The notes: generated from the sequence alone by a model not told the origin. 64,000 nt of DNA from Tomocerus qinae (GCA_020055645.1 CM034547.1:15966513-16030512), one strand, 5' to 3'; counted from the first letter of the stretch, positions 12,501-35,881 are shown. Numbers and translations: made by a program.

Positions 12501-15500
12501 ACAATCTCAATTATTTTACATCCTTGAAATAGAACATAATGCCTCGTGGAATTTCAACATAAAAATTTTGTGATTCCGTTCCGGTGGAAAGTTATTATAA
12601 TGTACTTGAGATCAATACGCCTGTCTGGACGTATTGCACATAGTTTTGTTTAATAACGAAAGAGGGTTTATGAAATTGATCAGTTATGAGTATTTTTCAT
12701 AATAAATGAGTAAACATTTAAAGTTTTGTTTGTGATGGTATTTGAGGGCATTTAATTTTCACTTGTATCAGTACTATGAGAAACACTTATTAATTTTCAA
12801 ACCATCCTACATTGGTAAATAATTACTTCTGTTTATTTTAGTCAATTAGTTTCGATTTCAATTTACAATCTTCACATTTTGGCAGATATTATATACACTC
12901 CAAAAATCTGTCCAATCCTTGTCTTGGCAGATTTATATGGAGAGAAAGTGTTGTGTATTCCTTTTTACATAACAAAATGATACAACCTAAAGTGTAAAGA
13001 TGTGAGATAATAAATTATATTTAATGTTTGGTACAGTACATAAAAAGCCAAACATTTATTTTTTCAGTAATCGGTTGCAGTAAGCCAGAGGGGCCTGACA
13101 ACTCTTATATGGTCTTCCGTAATGCAACCCAAGCGTATTTCCTTTGCAATGTCGGCTATATTTTCCCAGATACTTTTACTCGTGACAGGTGGTTATCTTG
13201 CAATCCCCTTGAACACACATGGAATGATTTAGTTCCGCGTTGTGAAGGTAAGTACTATGTCCTTAATATTTCTCAAAAGTCAACATTACTACTTCATTAT
13301 AGCTTTTAAGTACTAAACCACATTTATAGAAGCCAAATTTTGTATGGTACAAGTTATGTAGCAATTTCTGTGTAGCCTCTGATTTGAGGTCATAAATTGC
13401 TTCTCATCATGTAAATTTCAATTTTGTGGAAATGCAACTCGAGAATTCACATGATATGGGTTAATGATTCTACAAGTGTTTATTCATAAAATGATTGCGT
13501 ATGCAATAATAGAGCTTGACTCAATCATTCTGGTGGATACTGAAATGGATTTTGATTCGTAGTTGTTTGTACAGCGTTTTAATAAACTGTAATTTAAAAT
13601 TTTAGATGTTAAGAGTTTGGTGGGGCGATCTGCTGTAGATGATATTCTTCGAAACAATCCTGCCGTATGGCCTGTTCTTCAACGTGAAGAGGAGGATATT
13701 TTCACAGGTTCGTGATTCGTGACTACCCATTGGGAAAACAATAATTACGCTTGCTTTCTTTTCCCATTCTACAAGGACACACATTAAACTATCCCTATAT
13801 GCAAGTACACTGTGTATAATGTAACTAGTAGAACCGCCATTATCTATACTATGATACAGCAAATGCATAATATCCATCAACTTTTGTACTTTACACGTTA
13901 TTAAGCTGTTCGTGTCAGTAACAATAACACAGTTCAGCCTTCTAGTTTAATCATCATCTTGCGTAGTTTTTGTTGGTTTTCTATTGAATGTGTGCACAGC
14001 ACTCTTTCAGATTGCAGACACACACACCCTTATACAATACACACACACGCGACGGGGCAGTACTTCTACTCACTGTAGTGTAATTTCATTTGGACATGTC
14101 ACACCTGCCCCTCCATTTAAAATTCATGTCAAACTGTCATTAGACCATTTGCTTATCCTATGTATGTACTACGTAATAAAGATCGCTGTGTTTTTTGATT
14201 CCTTGCAGATTATGTCGCTCCCGTGTTAGTCATTGTCTTTCTATTCGTAATCAATGGAATCATTCTTTTGTGCATTCGAAGACAGAGAAACAGGTATGTC
14301 GTTATGTACTAATTGTGAATGTTTCTGAGGCTATAATTCAATGTTTACCTTCCCTACTAATTAAAGACGCTTAATAGCATCGCTAAATTGATATAGGTAT
14401 GTAAAATGACTAGTGTTCTAATATGTAACATCATGCAGTAATGTCAGTCGTAGCTAGTAAGTGCTGCTAATAAATTGGCAGTTATTACCATTAAGAGAAT
14501 ATGTGATACTTTTTGTCTTAGTGTTTCATAACTAAGTACCCAGAATAGAAGACATACCCTGATAGGCATTTTCTTTACTACTAAGGTTTAATGTGCTCCA
14601 ACGAGTGTTGGTATAGTATTATGGGGAAATAAAGGTAAAATTACCAATATTTATAGCCCTTTGTGGTTCCTCAATATACGAGTTAAATAGTAACGACCTT
14701 TCTGCAAGAAATGGTAAAGAGCGAAGCCTAATGAAAGACTTACGTAGACGTAGTCTCACGGTTGGATTGGTATTTTAGAGCTAATAACTCTGGATTTTAC
14801 ACAAGAATGATCAATAAAATCTAACAAGGGATGATGCTCTATTTTATGTTTCAAAAGATTACCAGTCTGGGTAGAAATATGACAAATGAAGCATATTATG
14901 TGTAGATAACAGCGTTACCCTAATCCCTAAGGCTCTAACCTGACGTGTACCATAAAATGTATATCAAAATCGTAACGACGTTTATCATCCAGATACACCT
15001 ATTCGACTTAGTTTTATAATATGTAACGTGTACCATAGAAGTGCTCAAACTAAAATGACGAGTTCTTAAAATCAGGGGTAAAACACGTTTTCTACGGGCT
15101 TCCTTGAAAAACTTTCAGCTCAGACAGAGTAAAATGAAATACTGATACGTGACAGACATACCATTTTGTTTGAGAGCTTTGCAAAGAGATCTTGAGACTT
15201 CGCACTTGGCAATCTATGCTGTCTGATTTTGATAGATACTTCCGTTGGAAGCATTTATACTACTCACTTACTGAGATTTCCGATGAATACCTTAAGCTAA
15301 AAGGTATGCAAACAGCAGCTGATTCGTCTGTAGGGCCCATGTTCTCCTTATAACCAGTTTTATCCACTATTAAATAAACAAAAACGAAGACACAAAAATC
15401 ATTAGATTGTAGTACTTAAAGGATTATTGTGGATGTAATAACAGTATTTCAATGAAACAATAATTTATTTCTAATGCTTATAACAGAGACATCATTATGT

Positions 15501-16018
15501 CTCAGGCAGCTGAGCATAGAACTATTGTTTTTATGGCTGAATGAAAAGAGGTGTTTGTAGTCAACATGTCAATCTCGATCCTGTTTTCGTCGTCGAAAGA
15601 GAATTGTTTTGTTGCGCAAGTGATAACAAATATTATCTGGTTGTCAGTTTTGTCTTAAGAAAGGAATGGTTTTTATTGTGACAGGTTGGAGGAGATTGAA
15701 AATGAAACGAATCAAGAAATGGAGCAGATATTTGGTGGTTCGCCGGAAGAGAGCACGTTTACGTTTCCTAGTTCGATAGGAGAAGATTTATGGGACCAAG
15801 ACGATCAAGACCCAACACTAACCACATTGACTCTGCAAGACAATGACACACCCTCGTCATCAGCCAGGAGAGCTGATCTGAGCTTGGAGCCAAGTATTTT
15901 AAGGGGACTCCAAAGTTTCAATACTGGGAATGGGCATGTTAATGGCAGAGCTGGTGGCTACACTAATGGAACTATTTTGCCAGGTTTTAATGGATTTCCT
16001 CGTACTACGGCAGTGTAG
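9565..16018 (+). CDS. CUB-sushi type I transmembrane protein (3' six exons; N-terminus not found)
   Basis: Exons read 9565-9729, 11946-12131, 13068-13247, 13606-13707, 14209-14293 and 15685-16018, about 350 residues. All junctions are GT-AG and phases match: phase 1 throughout, then phase 2 before the last exon. Exons 1-2 encode one CUB domain: a Cys, then GFLINPGYPELYPGDRPCQW, then SQCRDE and LFSTCGD. Exon 3 is a single sushi/CCP module with four Cys and a Trp between the third and fourth (GCSKPEG, FLCNVGY, LSCNP, TWNDLVPRCEG). Exon 4 is an acidic stalk. Exon 5 is a membrane span (VLVIVFLFVINGIILLCI) followed by RRQRNR. Exon 6 is a Ser/Asp/Gly-rich cytoplasmic tail of about 110 residues ending TTAV. 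The protein should sit in the plasma membrane with CUB and sushi outside, probably for adhesion or ligand binding. No specific orthologue is recognised. The signal-peptide exon was not found. Confidence 0.85.
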
Positions 16019-16396
16019 TTGGAGTTTTTACGGCAGCGTCATCTTCCCTAGTCTTTTTGTCTTGTCCTTGATGTCCCTTATGGACTGAAAATGAATATAA
16101 CGATAAAAACATAGGCAGGCACCTTTATGTACATCCTCGTAGAAACAAAATGTAATAATCGATCTTTTTATTCACTATACTGTAAGTTCATACATTCTGA
16201 GTTGCAGTCATGATTGGGGAATTGTTTTGGAGTATGATTTTGCATTATATAAGATGTATGGGATGATAGAACAAGTTATACAATTCTAATGCCTACTATC
16301 TGTGAGTATTGAGTGAGGTAGCCAAGTTACTGTCATCAACTATCTCATAGACAAGACGAAGTGTAATCGCCGTACTTCTAATCCTAACGAAGCGAA

Positions 16397-16402
16397 AATA
16401 AA
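16397..16402 (+). terminator. candidate poly(A) signal of the CUB-sushi gene
   Basis: AATAAA lies about 380 bp after the stop codon, in the expected orientation. It is the nearest clear signal downstream; use is not proven. Confidence 0.45.
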
Positions 16403-17011
16403 CTATTATTTTACGCAGCATGCATTTGGTATGGCTTCGCCCACTTCAATACTCACTGCTATAACTATTGTCTTTAGTTAGCACACAAGTATCAATTTAA
16501 AAAGGTCGAATACACACATTGAATGTAGTAGTCTTTATAGTCGTCTTGACTTTGGTGGCCATTCAGAATAATGGAAAACTCCGTATGTCTTGAGATTCGA
16601 GGTTCATTTATATTCCTGAATGTTCTTCTCAGCTATAAGCCGCAGAGACTTCCATTATTATCGTCACTTGTTCGTTAGTTTCTCTTTAACTTGGGCAAAC
16701 GTCATTTCATGTGGTGGTTAATCCCGTTAACGTGTGCATAGGCCAACTGAGATTCCTAACCGTTTACTTTCACTACATTTCTCCGACTTTCTATACACTT
16801 TCTCCTTTCGAATTACAGTCTTTATTGTATACCCTTCCTTTATGATGTAATTTCCCTTTCGACAGAGACGCCCTACCGGAATTATCTTCTCCAACTGTTT
16901 TACAGATTCATTTAATGAACATTGAGGAGGATGTCTTTTTTGACTGCCTCGAGATCAAATGAAATCATTAGTCCACAAAATGCAGCACAACAAGAATTAC
17001 TATTTTACTTA

Positions 17012-17248
17012 TTAAATCCGACTGAAAGTTTTAAGTTTCAATATTCTACTTTGCATTACAACACTGCCCTCCCTATACAACTGTTGTACATAATGCGGCT
17101 CGTGTAATGTAATTATATCGTGGGCTGAGTACCTTAAACAAAAGGGGGCTTCAGGGTTAGCAGTGTAGTAAGCCTCCACAGGGAGACAATTTGCCCCTTT
17201 TCCAACAATTTGAATAATATGAATAATAAATAGTAGTAACATTTTCAT
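17012..17248 (-). CDS. putative small secreted peptide (tentative)
   Basis: From an ATG at 17248 the minus strand reads MKMLLLFIIHIIQIVGKG, a convincing signal peptide, then a short mature region with two Cys (ANCLPVEAYYTANPEAPFCL). A potential donor, AAG followed by GTACTC, lies just after that Cys, so the mature peptide may continue in another exon. Without splicing the frame runs to 78 codons and stops at 17012-17014. A TATATATAG stretch at about 17316-17324 is suitably placed upstream as a TATA box. No family is recognised and chance cannot be excluded in AT-rich DNA. Confidence 0.3.
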   Translation of the reverse strand: MKMLLLFIIHIIQIVGKGANCLPVEAYYTANPEAPFCLRYSAHDIITLHEPHYVQQLYREGSVVMQSRILKLKTFSRI

Positions 17249-17324
17249 GGAAATACGATGAGGGTCTAAGTTGTTTCCCCTGAATCCCCAAATTTTGCTT
17301 ACGACACTCAATTCACTATATATA

Positions 17325-19143
17325 GTTACGAGTATCTGTGTACAGTGAGTACAGATGTTACAGTGACTGTATTATGGGTATGCGTCGTTTTTAGAACATG
17401 AAAGAAAATAGGTCACGCTCTTATCTGTTGAAAAACTAGTTCTTAGGTTTCAAAGAAATTTAAAAGAGATGCCTATACATACTTATGTACATCATAAAGG
17501 AATTGACTGTTGAACCAGAGCATTTATGAATACTACAAATTAGAACATCAGGGAAATATTACGTCGGGAGGAGATATACGTAGACTGCAATGACTCTATT
17601 GAAGTTGATACAATCCTAAGTATAACCTACATGACTGTTGAAAATGTATTTAAATAGTAATAGCAAATTAAATGGCTACATTATACATGGAATAGGTATT
17701 TTGGATCTTAACATGAAAGACACTACTACTAGAGATAGATAAGGTATGATAGTCATATTGAATGTTAATTTGGATGAATAGACTGACTTTTACATTTACT
17801 CATTACGTTGATATTACTACAATTCAACCGTATTAAATTGCAAGTATTATGATTTCTATTTCGTATCAGCTTTACTTTCATCTTCTGTGTGCTCTTGACA
17901 TTTCAATCATTAAGTTTTAATTTGAAAGCTTTAGAAGTGTAATATAAGTAACTAGTAAGTACTACTCATAATTATATGATTTCATGTTAGAAAATCCATA
18001 TTAGAGACGTTACTACTTCATAAGATCTGAATTTAGGTTGAGTCACAACTATTAATAATTTATGATTCTATACTTAAGATGAAGGCATACAACTGTGTGA
18101 ATATAGTTATGATCTGAGATATTTAGAGTCACGACGTAGTTGGAGCATGAAGGTCAATGTTGTACTATTATAGAGATAGTTTGTTTTTAAACAGCTACAT
18201 TAAACCGGTAAATGTAGCATTTTTGAATAATTCATTCGACTAACTAATGTGCATTGCAAAGCTTATAATAATACTATGATTATGACAAGAATGAATTAAA
18301 AACCGCAGTATACATAAAATGTACCACTAGTGCCATTATGAAGTGAAGTTTGTTTGTAAAGGAAAACTTATTGCATTGCATATTTATTTAACACTGGAGT
18401 AAAATATAAATTCACTAACAATAAATCAATAAATGCAATTTAACTCACCCATGAACCTAAACGATATTACTTATACTTAAATTCTATTATTACAATGTAA
18501 ACAATGTTAGCAAGCCTGTAAGACGTAACAATAAAACCATTTGAGCATACAAGTTAACAAAATTTGCAAGCCCTGGAAAAATTCCCTTGATGGCATGACA
18601 TGGCATGTACAATTACCAACATTACATTTACATGCAGATATCCTGCATAACAATAAGCATATTACACAACAAACAACGTATATTTTTGGTGTGGTAGCTG
18701 TACCATACTTGACCATTAATATAATGCTCCAGTATTTACCTCACTTTAATTTTACTATTAACTGCAAGTAAACAAATGATAAAAATTATTGCTACCATTA
18801 CTCACTCCTGTAACTCCTACATTACATACTCTGCTTATCAACTAACTACATTCTTCAAAATTAATTCACAAGCTCAATAATTGCTATTAATTTTTAATCA
18901 ATGTGGAAGACTCGTTGTGTTGATTTTGTTGATCAATAAAGACAATAATTTTTCAATAGTTATAATAAAGAAGTACAGTACTAGATTCTTGTAAATTTAA
19001 ATAAATTTTCTAATTAATATATCACTTGACATATAAATAGCTTTGTTCCGCTGTTTACACGTTTGTTATTTATGGCCAGTTTAAGGCTTACTTAAATATG
19101 AGTTTTTTCCTGTCCGTGGGAGTACTTGAGTCAATAAAGGTTC
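17325..19143. other. intergenic; no recognised gene
   Basis: This lies between the tentative peptide and the 3' end of the minus-strand cysteine proteinase gene. It must contain that gene's 3' UTR, but no unambiguous AATAAA on the minus strand could be assigned. Small frames here, including a Cys-rich one at 18507-18716, overlap each other on both strands and look accidental. Confidence 0.5.
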
Positions 19144-29585
<10,442 letters not shown>

Positions 29586-30324
29586 GGTATTTTGTAGTAA
29601 TCCTAGAGCGAAAATCCTTGTAAGCAATCAAAAATCCAACTTAAAAATATCAATAGTTTAGACAATAAAGAAGGGTTCCGTAGTGGGACGGTTCAGAGCA
29701 TTTTTTTGGCCTGTGAATCGGAGTCGGAGTGTATGTAATAATCTGGGTGGAACGGAAGGGGACTTATAAGACAGCCAAGGCAACTTATATAATAATAATA
29801 ATTTATTAGACTTGGTAATCTTGTATTCTTATCTTATTATTTATTATTATCTTTTATTTGGTTAGTAAAAATAATTTGCAAATTACAAGGGAGGAGGGAA
29901 AAGGTTCTTTTAACTCTTCTAGTGACTATTATGACCTATTTTTAGGAAATGGTTTATACTATTATAGATAGGCAGAATCCAGAACCCAAATTCTCCCCAT
30001 GACCCAAAGTATTTTTCTGTCTGTCTCGACTATGTAATTATTACAAATTATAAACGAAAGTTTGACATGATAATACTTTTTCAAAAGGGTCAGTCAACCT
30101 ATCTAGAATTGTGTACAAGCCAAAAAAATAATTACTGACAATTACTTTTAGTTGGAATACATAGGTATACGGACTCTAACAAAAGTTTACTGTTATTAAT
30201 AATTATCTCTCTTTTCACAGCAGTTGAGCAACCTAAATACATCGAATCACTGGCTAAAGAGCTTATTAATTAGGTATATTAAACTTACTTTTGTCCACGA
30301 TTTCAATTGAAAGGAAAAATTCCT
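29586..30324 (-). other. 26-29-p: 5' UTR of the cysteine proteinase gene: leader exon and intron
   Basis: On the minus strand a good acceptor (TTTTCGCTCTAG) places the start of the second exon at 29602, 17 bp before the ATG. Upstream, a strong donor (GTAAGTTT at about 30287-30280) ends a short non-coding exon running from about 30324. The intron of about 0.7 kb contains no open frame of note apart from AT-rich simple sequence such as AAT repeats near 29790. Confidence 0.5.
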
Positions 30325-30350
30325 GCAACCCAGGTTAATTAGAACTTGAT

Positions 30351-30358
30351 TTTATATA
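30351..30358 (-). promoter_or_regulatory. 26-29-p: TATA box of the cysteine proteinase gene
   Basis: The minus strand reads TATATAAA here. About 34 bases downstream is TTGCAGG, an acceptable initiator (about 30324), followed by the short leader exon. The spacing and the downstream splice donor make this a coherent promoter, though it is inferred from sequence alone. Confidence 0.55.
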
Positions 30359-30882
30359 GAGTTCATTTGCTCGTCATTTACGAGACAGTTACAGATTACA
30401 AACACAGTTATTAAGAACTGACAGCGCTGAACGAGCAAACATCAAATTACCGATTTAGTCTTTCAGAAGTTGAACTTTTACAAATGATATAAAAAGTATA
30501 AGTCTTTCATATTAGATAAGGTCTTTTCTATAATTGAGACGACAGTACAGTGTTTGGTGAAACCTTATGAATGATGTCGAAGTAGGATTAATATACATAA
30601 ATGGATTAGATATACAAGTCAAAAGTATGCAAACTTTATCAGCAATTTTAATACTAAATATTATTCATGAACATAGTAAGTAATAGGCATAATGATTACA
30701 CGGTCTGTACTATTTAATATGGATCTATTTTCATTTAATATTTTCTCTAGTCCTATAGCCATAATATGCGTGTACCAATTTATGGTAATTATTAATGATC
30801 ACGAACTAAAATATATTTTTATAACCACAGTATATTGTTTTCCTTTGGTTCGAGTAAATATTTTCTATGTATGACTTGTAGT

Positions 30883-31478
30883 CTTGTAGACAGTGTACAA
30901 AATACCATTTACCACTTACCAGTGGTAAGTGGTTTTTAATGGTATTTAACGTTAAATACCACTACCTAAAAAGTAGTGGTAAGTGGTATAAATGGTAAAA
31001 AATAGTTTCATTTAAATTTCGTGTTTAAATTTTGAACAAAATTCGGGGGCAAAGTACGAAATAGCTTAGCAGATGATCATTGTTGTCACAAATTGATAAG
31101 TGTTCATCAATCAGCGTAGGATTCAACCAATGAGGGCGCTAACAACCCTTGCCGATTGAGAAATTAATTGCAATTAAATTAGCATCAATTTTAAATGGAC
31201 GATACCAAATACAATCTTTCTTTTTTCATTTTTTTATAACTTTTGGTGTACAATCAAATAAATATGATTAATTTAATTGATATTGGAAATATTTCATAGA
31301 AAACAAAGTTCTAAAACTTATATTTTAGGAAGTCTAGTGTATCTGTACTCAGCTGTCTAATCAATTGCTAAAATTTACCCTTTTTACCATTAAATGCATT
31401 TTTACCATTAAGTGCATTTTTACCACTGTGATGGTAAAAAAGGCTAAAAAGTGGTAAATTTTGTACACTGCTTGTAGA
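30883..31478. mobile_element. non-autonomous hAT MITE, 580 bp, with 8-bp target duplication
   Basis: The element spans 30891-31470. It begins CAGTGTACAAAAT and ends with the reverse complement ATTTTGTACACTG. The inverted repeats continue imperfectly through TACCACTT. The flanks are identical 8-mers, CTTGTAGA at 30883-30890 and 31471-31478, a perfect target-site duplication. A CAGTG terminus with an 8-bp duplication is diagnostic of the hAT superfamily. There is no transposase frame, so movement would depend on an autonomous relative elsewhere. The intact duplication and well-matched ends suggest a fairly recent insertion. It sits about 0.5 kb upstream of the proteinase promoter. Confidence 0.9.
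30911..30980. repeat. cluster of three hairpins inside the hAT element
   Basis: Three palindromes follow each other: 30911-30933 (arms ACCACTTACC with a 3-base loop), 30940-30961 (a perfect 22-bp palindrome centred on AACGTT), and 30958-30980 (arms ACCACTAC and GTAGTGGT, 7-base loop). They are subterminal to the left inverted repeat and reuse its TACCACTT motif. Confidence 0.85.
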
Positions 31479-34400
31479 GAGTGAATATTGATTTTAGTTA
31501 TCATTCTTCTCATATTTGCATTTTTAAGAAACGCTATATGTACTGTACAGTGTACAGTGAACTCCCATAGATCGTGGACAGAATGAAGAAGCTAGCCTTA
31601 TGTTTATTTATTTATATCATACATTAAATATGAAGATTACAAAATAGAAAGATGTATTTGGATGTTACATTACATGCCATTCAAACTAGAATATAACTTA
31701 CATAGAATGATATACTATACTCCATACTGTAATTACACGTGATAATGATAATCACATAATTTGGAATTTTAATTTTAAGATAACTAATTTAACAGCTAGT
31801 AAATACATGAAATGTGAAGCTAACTTTTCAAAGGATGCATTGAGGTAATGAATAATGAATCTCAGAAGGAAGTGCTTTGTGTGCAATTATCATTGAATTT
31901 AAGAGTTCGTTTAAGGAGATTTCCTTGAAAAAGTTTCTTGATGGTCTCTAAGAATACATTAAATTACAGATAGCTTTCCTCAACTACCAAAGAAGATTTC
32001 TGAGGAAGTAGAAAATGATTGCGAAATTGAAACCTGGAAAACACTTTTTAGTGTCCTCACTAGTAATCTCATAAGAGTTGGAAGATGATGAAACATCTTA
32101 GTTGTACCACTGTACTGTCCCTTATTTTTAGCACATTTAGCTGCATAAGAGTTACATTTTGATGTTGCCTGTGTGCGTGGGTGAATTGATTGTGCTAATA
32201 CTAAGAAAGTAAAATCCGGGAGCAACAAGACCAAAAGAGTAAAAGGAGAAGACAGACGTGACTGACTTACAGTAAAAGATGATATGATAATGATGTCTAT
32301 TGCAAAGATTCACCATCTATTTGGCATCGCTGAATATGCAATAGAATTGCGAGTACTTATAGTGATCAAAATTCAAATAGACATTTAATCTTTGTTATAT
32401 GGCTATCTTTATATTTCTGCACATTTACTTTTATGAATCGCATTTCATTTTAATGATGATCGCACTTTTGATGGTAAAGGGATTGCGTAATTGTGAGTAT
32501 ACATGATGTGAATACTACAACTTTTTCTTTCTATCATTGGCCCATTAAGAAGGCTTAGGGTATAGCAGCAGATTATGATGCTCAGTCTTATGAATCTTAA
32601 AAGTACTTCTGATATAATTTGCATGGATCATGAAGAAGAAAACGAACATTAAGCAAATTGCTAACTACAGATACTAAATACAAAGATTATCACATCATAC
32701 AGCCTTAGTATATTGCTTTTTAAGATTATGAAAAGAGTATAAAATGGATGAACTGGTGTACAATCACTGTAGTGTTATACTTGAATTTCAAAATTAATGG
32801 ACAAATCAAATTAATGCAAAACATTTATATAATGGACGCTTGCCTGTTAGATAGCAACACGGGGGCTACGTCAATTCTAGCAAAGAGAAAAGCTTTCTTT
32901 CATAATTATTACACATTCTATATGAAAATTATACAATGCAACTCCAACTGCTAAGTCATAGACATTTGACCCTGGAAAATTGTTGACAGCGAAAGCTGAC
33001 AGTAATATAATGTCATAACTAACAAGATTTGTCATTTATTTTATTTTATTTTGTATGCATGGAGTAAATACAACTTATCAAATCCACCTTATTGCTTGTC
33101 ATATTCAGGGGCAATCTAATGGTCTTTGCTCTTGACTCGAACCTCGACTCTCGATTAGATTAAAGCTAAAAGTATCTATATTTAACCCTCAAACATTATA
33201 TCTTAGTATAATAACTACCGAATTGAAAGATCAATAATAAAATCCTGCTGAAGGAAAGAGATGCAAAAAGGATGCATGGAAATCAAAATCAAAAGAAAAG
33301 GACTCACCAACAATAATAATTGTCGTAAATAACAGGTGCTTAATCCTCTTTAGTAGTACATGAAATCCAAGTCAGAATATATTTTACTGTTTACCAAGCT
33401 GAATTTATGGATTTATTTTAAAACCGCATTTGCAGCTTTTTTGTAAGGATGAATGTCCTGTTGGAAGTGGTAGTGAAGATTTGGAACAATTTCCTTAGTA
33501 GCACAAAGGATGACTGAAAGTAATGTCAGCTGATAATAATATCTACTCAGCTGCACCCCACTCGTATGTGAGTTGGTGCCGAGTAAAAAGCATCCCCCTG
33601 AGACCTCTAGACTCCAGAACAGCTTCACTATATAATATACATGGAAAAGGAGATATCATAATAGTATCTAGGATATGTTTACTGCATTACCACTTTCAAT
33701 TATTTACAACCCATGGAAATGAGAAGCTTCAGTAGTTAAAAAGCTGAAAACCGGCTACAGATGTGGATCTCCCTTTTTGTTACTTCTGTGTGCTCCATTC
33801 TATGTACACAGATATGAGGTCCATAACCAAACGTAATGGGGCACAAGGGAAAAGATACTACAAGTGTTAGGGCAGGCTTAGCTTTGTAGCCCAAAAGGTA
33901 CAATGTGCGATCCCTGACCTTGCTCTTGGATCTTTGCTTTTGCTCTCCATGCATGCTTTGTGGATATCACGAACATATTATAGCTAAAGGCTAGTCAGAC
34001 CTGACAAACCTAAATAAATCCAGTTACAAGTTGAAACACTATATGCATTCATGGATTTCCTTCTTTACAAAGTTCTCTTTTAGTCAGTTCCGTGTAAAAG
34101 TACTTGTTCCTTTTTTTCCGCAACACTGCATAAGAAAGAGAATTGGAAAACATCAATCCCCCAGTAGATTTATATCTCACGTAGGACTTATCCAAATAGC
34201 CGTACATTTGGTTTAGGCATGGATAAATAGAAAACTATTTATTCTTCGGAATATTTCAGCATTAGATATTGGCAGTGCCAATTTCTAATGACTTTCACGG
34301 ATGGTGATGGATAAATAGCATTCTTCAGCTTTTATCAATCGAAATTCCATATTAGCGTCCATATTAGCCAGATAAAGTTCTTTATTGTTGTAGTATGTTT

Positions 34401-35410
34401 TCATTGTTAAAGATTTATTTAGTCTCTATAGAAGACGCGTATATTAAAATAGTTCTAATTCTGAGCCCTAGTCCTGATATGAACCGAGGTCATCAAAAAA
34501 ATGGGCTGTCAGGGACCGATTCCTACGAGGGAATCACTCCTAAAAGACTTTACTCCTAAAGGATTCCTAAAAAGTACTTCTTCCTCCAATGCAATATATT
34601 AACTGATTCATCAAAACCACATAAATTATGATATTGACTACTTAAGTATTTGTTTAAATACACACCTTAAGTGATGACGTGTTTTATTCCATAATTGCAT
34701 CTAGATGTACCTAAGGTCTTTAAATTTTATAAGGTAATTCAATTTTGGGAAGTGCTATTATTGTATTGTAAGCTTTTTGAAAGAGTATCTGACTACAATT
34801 GGATACAAATATGACATAGTATGAGAGAATGATATATAGGGCGATATAAATAAAGATTGATTAAATATTGTAAACAATAAAGCAAGGAGTCGCCTTTAAT
34901 AGTTGATTACAACAAGCAGTTCTTGCGTACCTTAAAGATACGATTTCGGCTGTAATATACTTAGTTAACAGTCAAATAAATGAAATATAACCGAAATTGA
35001 AGCAAACGAACGATTTTTCCTCCTTCTTTCCTAAGTATTCAAATAAAGAATCTCTACGCTCTACATTGACATTTGAAACAGAAAGACAAGAATTGAGAAG
35101 AAGCATTTTTACAATGATGAGTTAAATAGGCTACTATATAGATGGGTGTTATGCTACTATAGATATAAACCTATGTACTATTAATATTGTATTTATGTAC
35201 TTAAACAGTAGTTATTTGTAACTTGCAAGTTGCAGCGTATACGATGATGATTGTTTTGCGATGTTATAGAATAGTCATTTTACATCTATACACATCTAAT
35301 TATATATTATAGATATAGCATATTATGATTCGACAGTAGTATTTACTTGATACAGATCTAAACTTAACACATCAGGAGCAACAGCTCTTGCAGATATCTT
35401 TTTATAATTT
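31479..35410. other. intergenic; no recognised gene
   Basis: No domain-bearing frame was found. The stretch around 33400-33960 is less AT-rich than its surroundings and open for 70 or so codons on both strands, without a recognisable product; it may be an old repeat. A degenerate repeat of ACTCCTAAAAG/GATTCCTAAAA lies near 34545-34576. Confidence 0.5.
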
Positions 35411-35512
35411 TTATTAGTTTTTATTTCTTGACTAGATATTTAGGTGTACACATTCACAATACAATAGATGTTAACATTATTTTATAGTACAGTTAGAGTA
35501 AATTAAATTAAT

Positions 35513-35530
35513 TGATGATGATGATGATGT
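35513..35530. repeat. GAT/ATG microsatellite
   Basis: About six trinucleotide repeats (GATGATGAT) occur in or just beyond the probable 3' UTR of the downstream minus-strand gene. Confidence 0.8.
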
Positions 35531-35881
35531 TTGTTGGTTATCCTTTATAGATAGATCACGATGCATTTTTATGATGATGTACATAAGGTACGCTGTTGTG
35601 GACATAAATGACATGACTCTGAAATGTAGACGATGATGCTATTTATGTTGTTACGATGATAGATATTCGAGAGAGAGAGTGAATTTCGTTTTCAATTGAG
35701 AGAAATTGGCCGAAAAGGAATTTTGAATCGAAGCAAGACTTGAATAAATGTACGATGCGTGGAGCAATACATTATAATACACTTAATGGATCTTCTTTGT
35801 TGTGTTTGTGGTTTCTTGGACCTTGTATCATACTTTTAGATGGTGAACGACAGACTTCGAGTTGTAGACTTGAGATTTATT

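Noticed and set aside
13991-14052. CA-rich stretch in an intron of the CUB-sushi gene
   Set aside because: It is a short interrupted microsatellite with no further structure.
18507-18716. Cys-rich minus-strand frame with a hydrophobic start
   Set aside because: An equally long frame lies on the opposite strand, Cys codons are scattered without a motif, and there is no promoter or splice support.
31980-32234. 84-codon minus-strand frame with a hydrophobic start
   Set aside because: It begins with TTG, not ATG, and no upstream in-frame ATG or acceptor was found.
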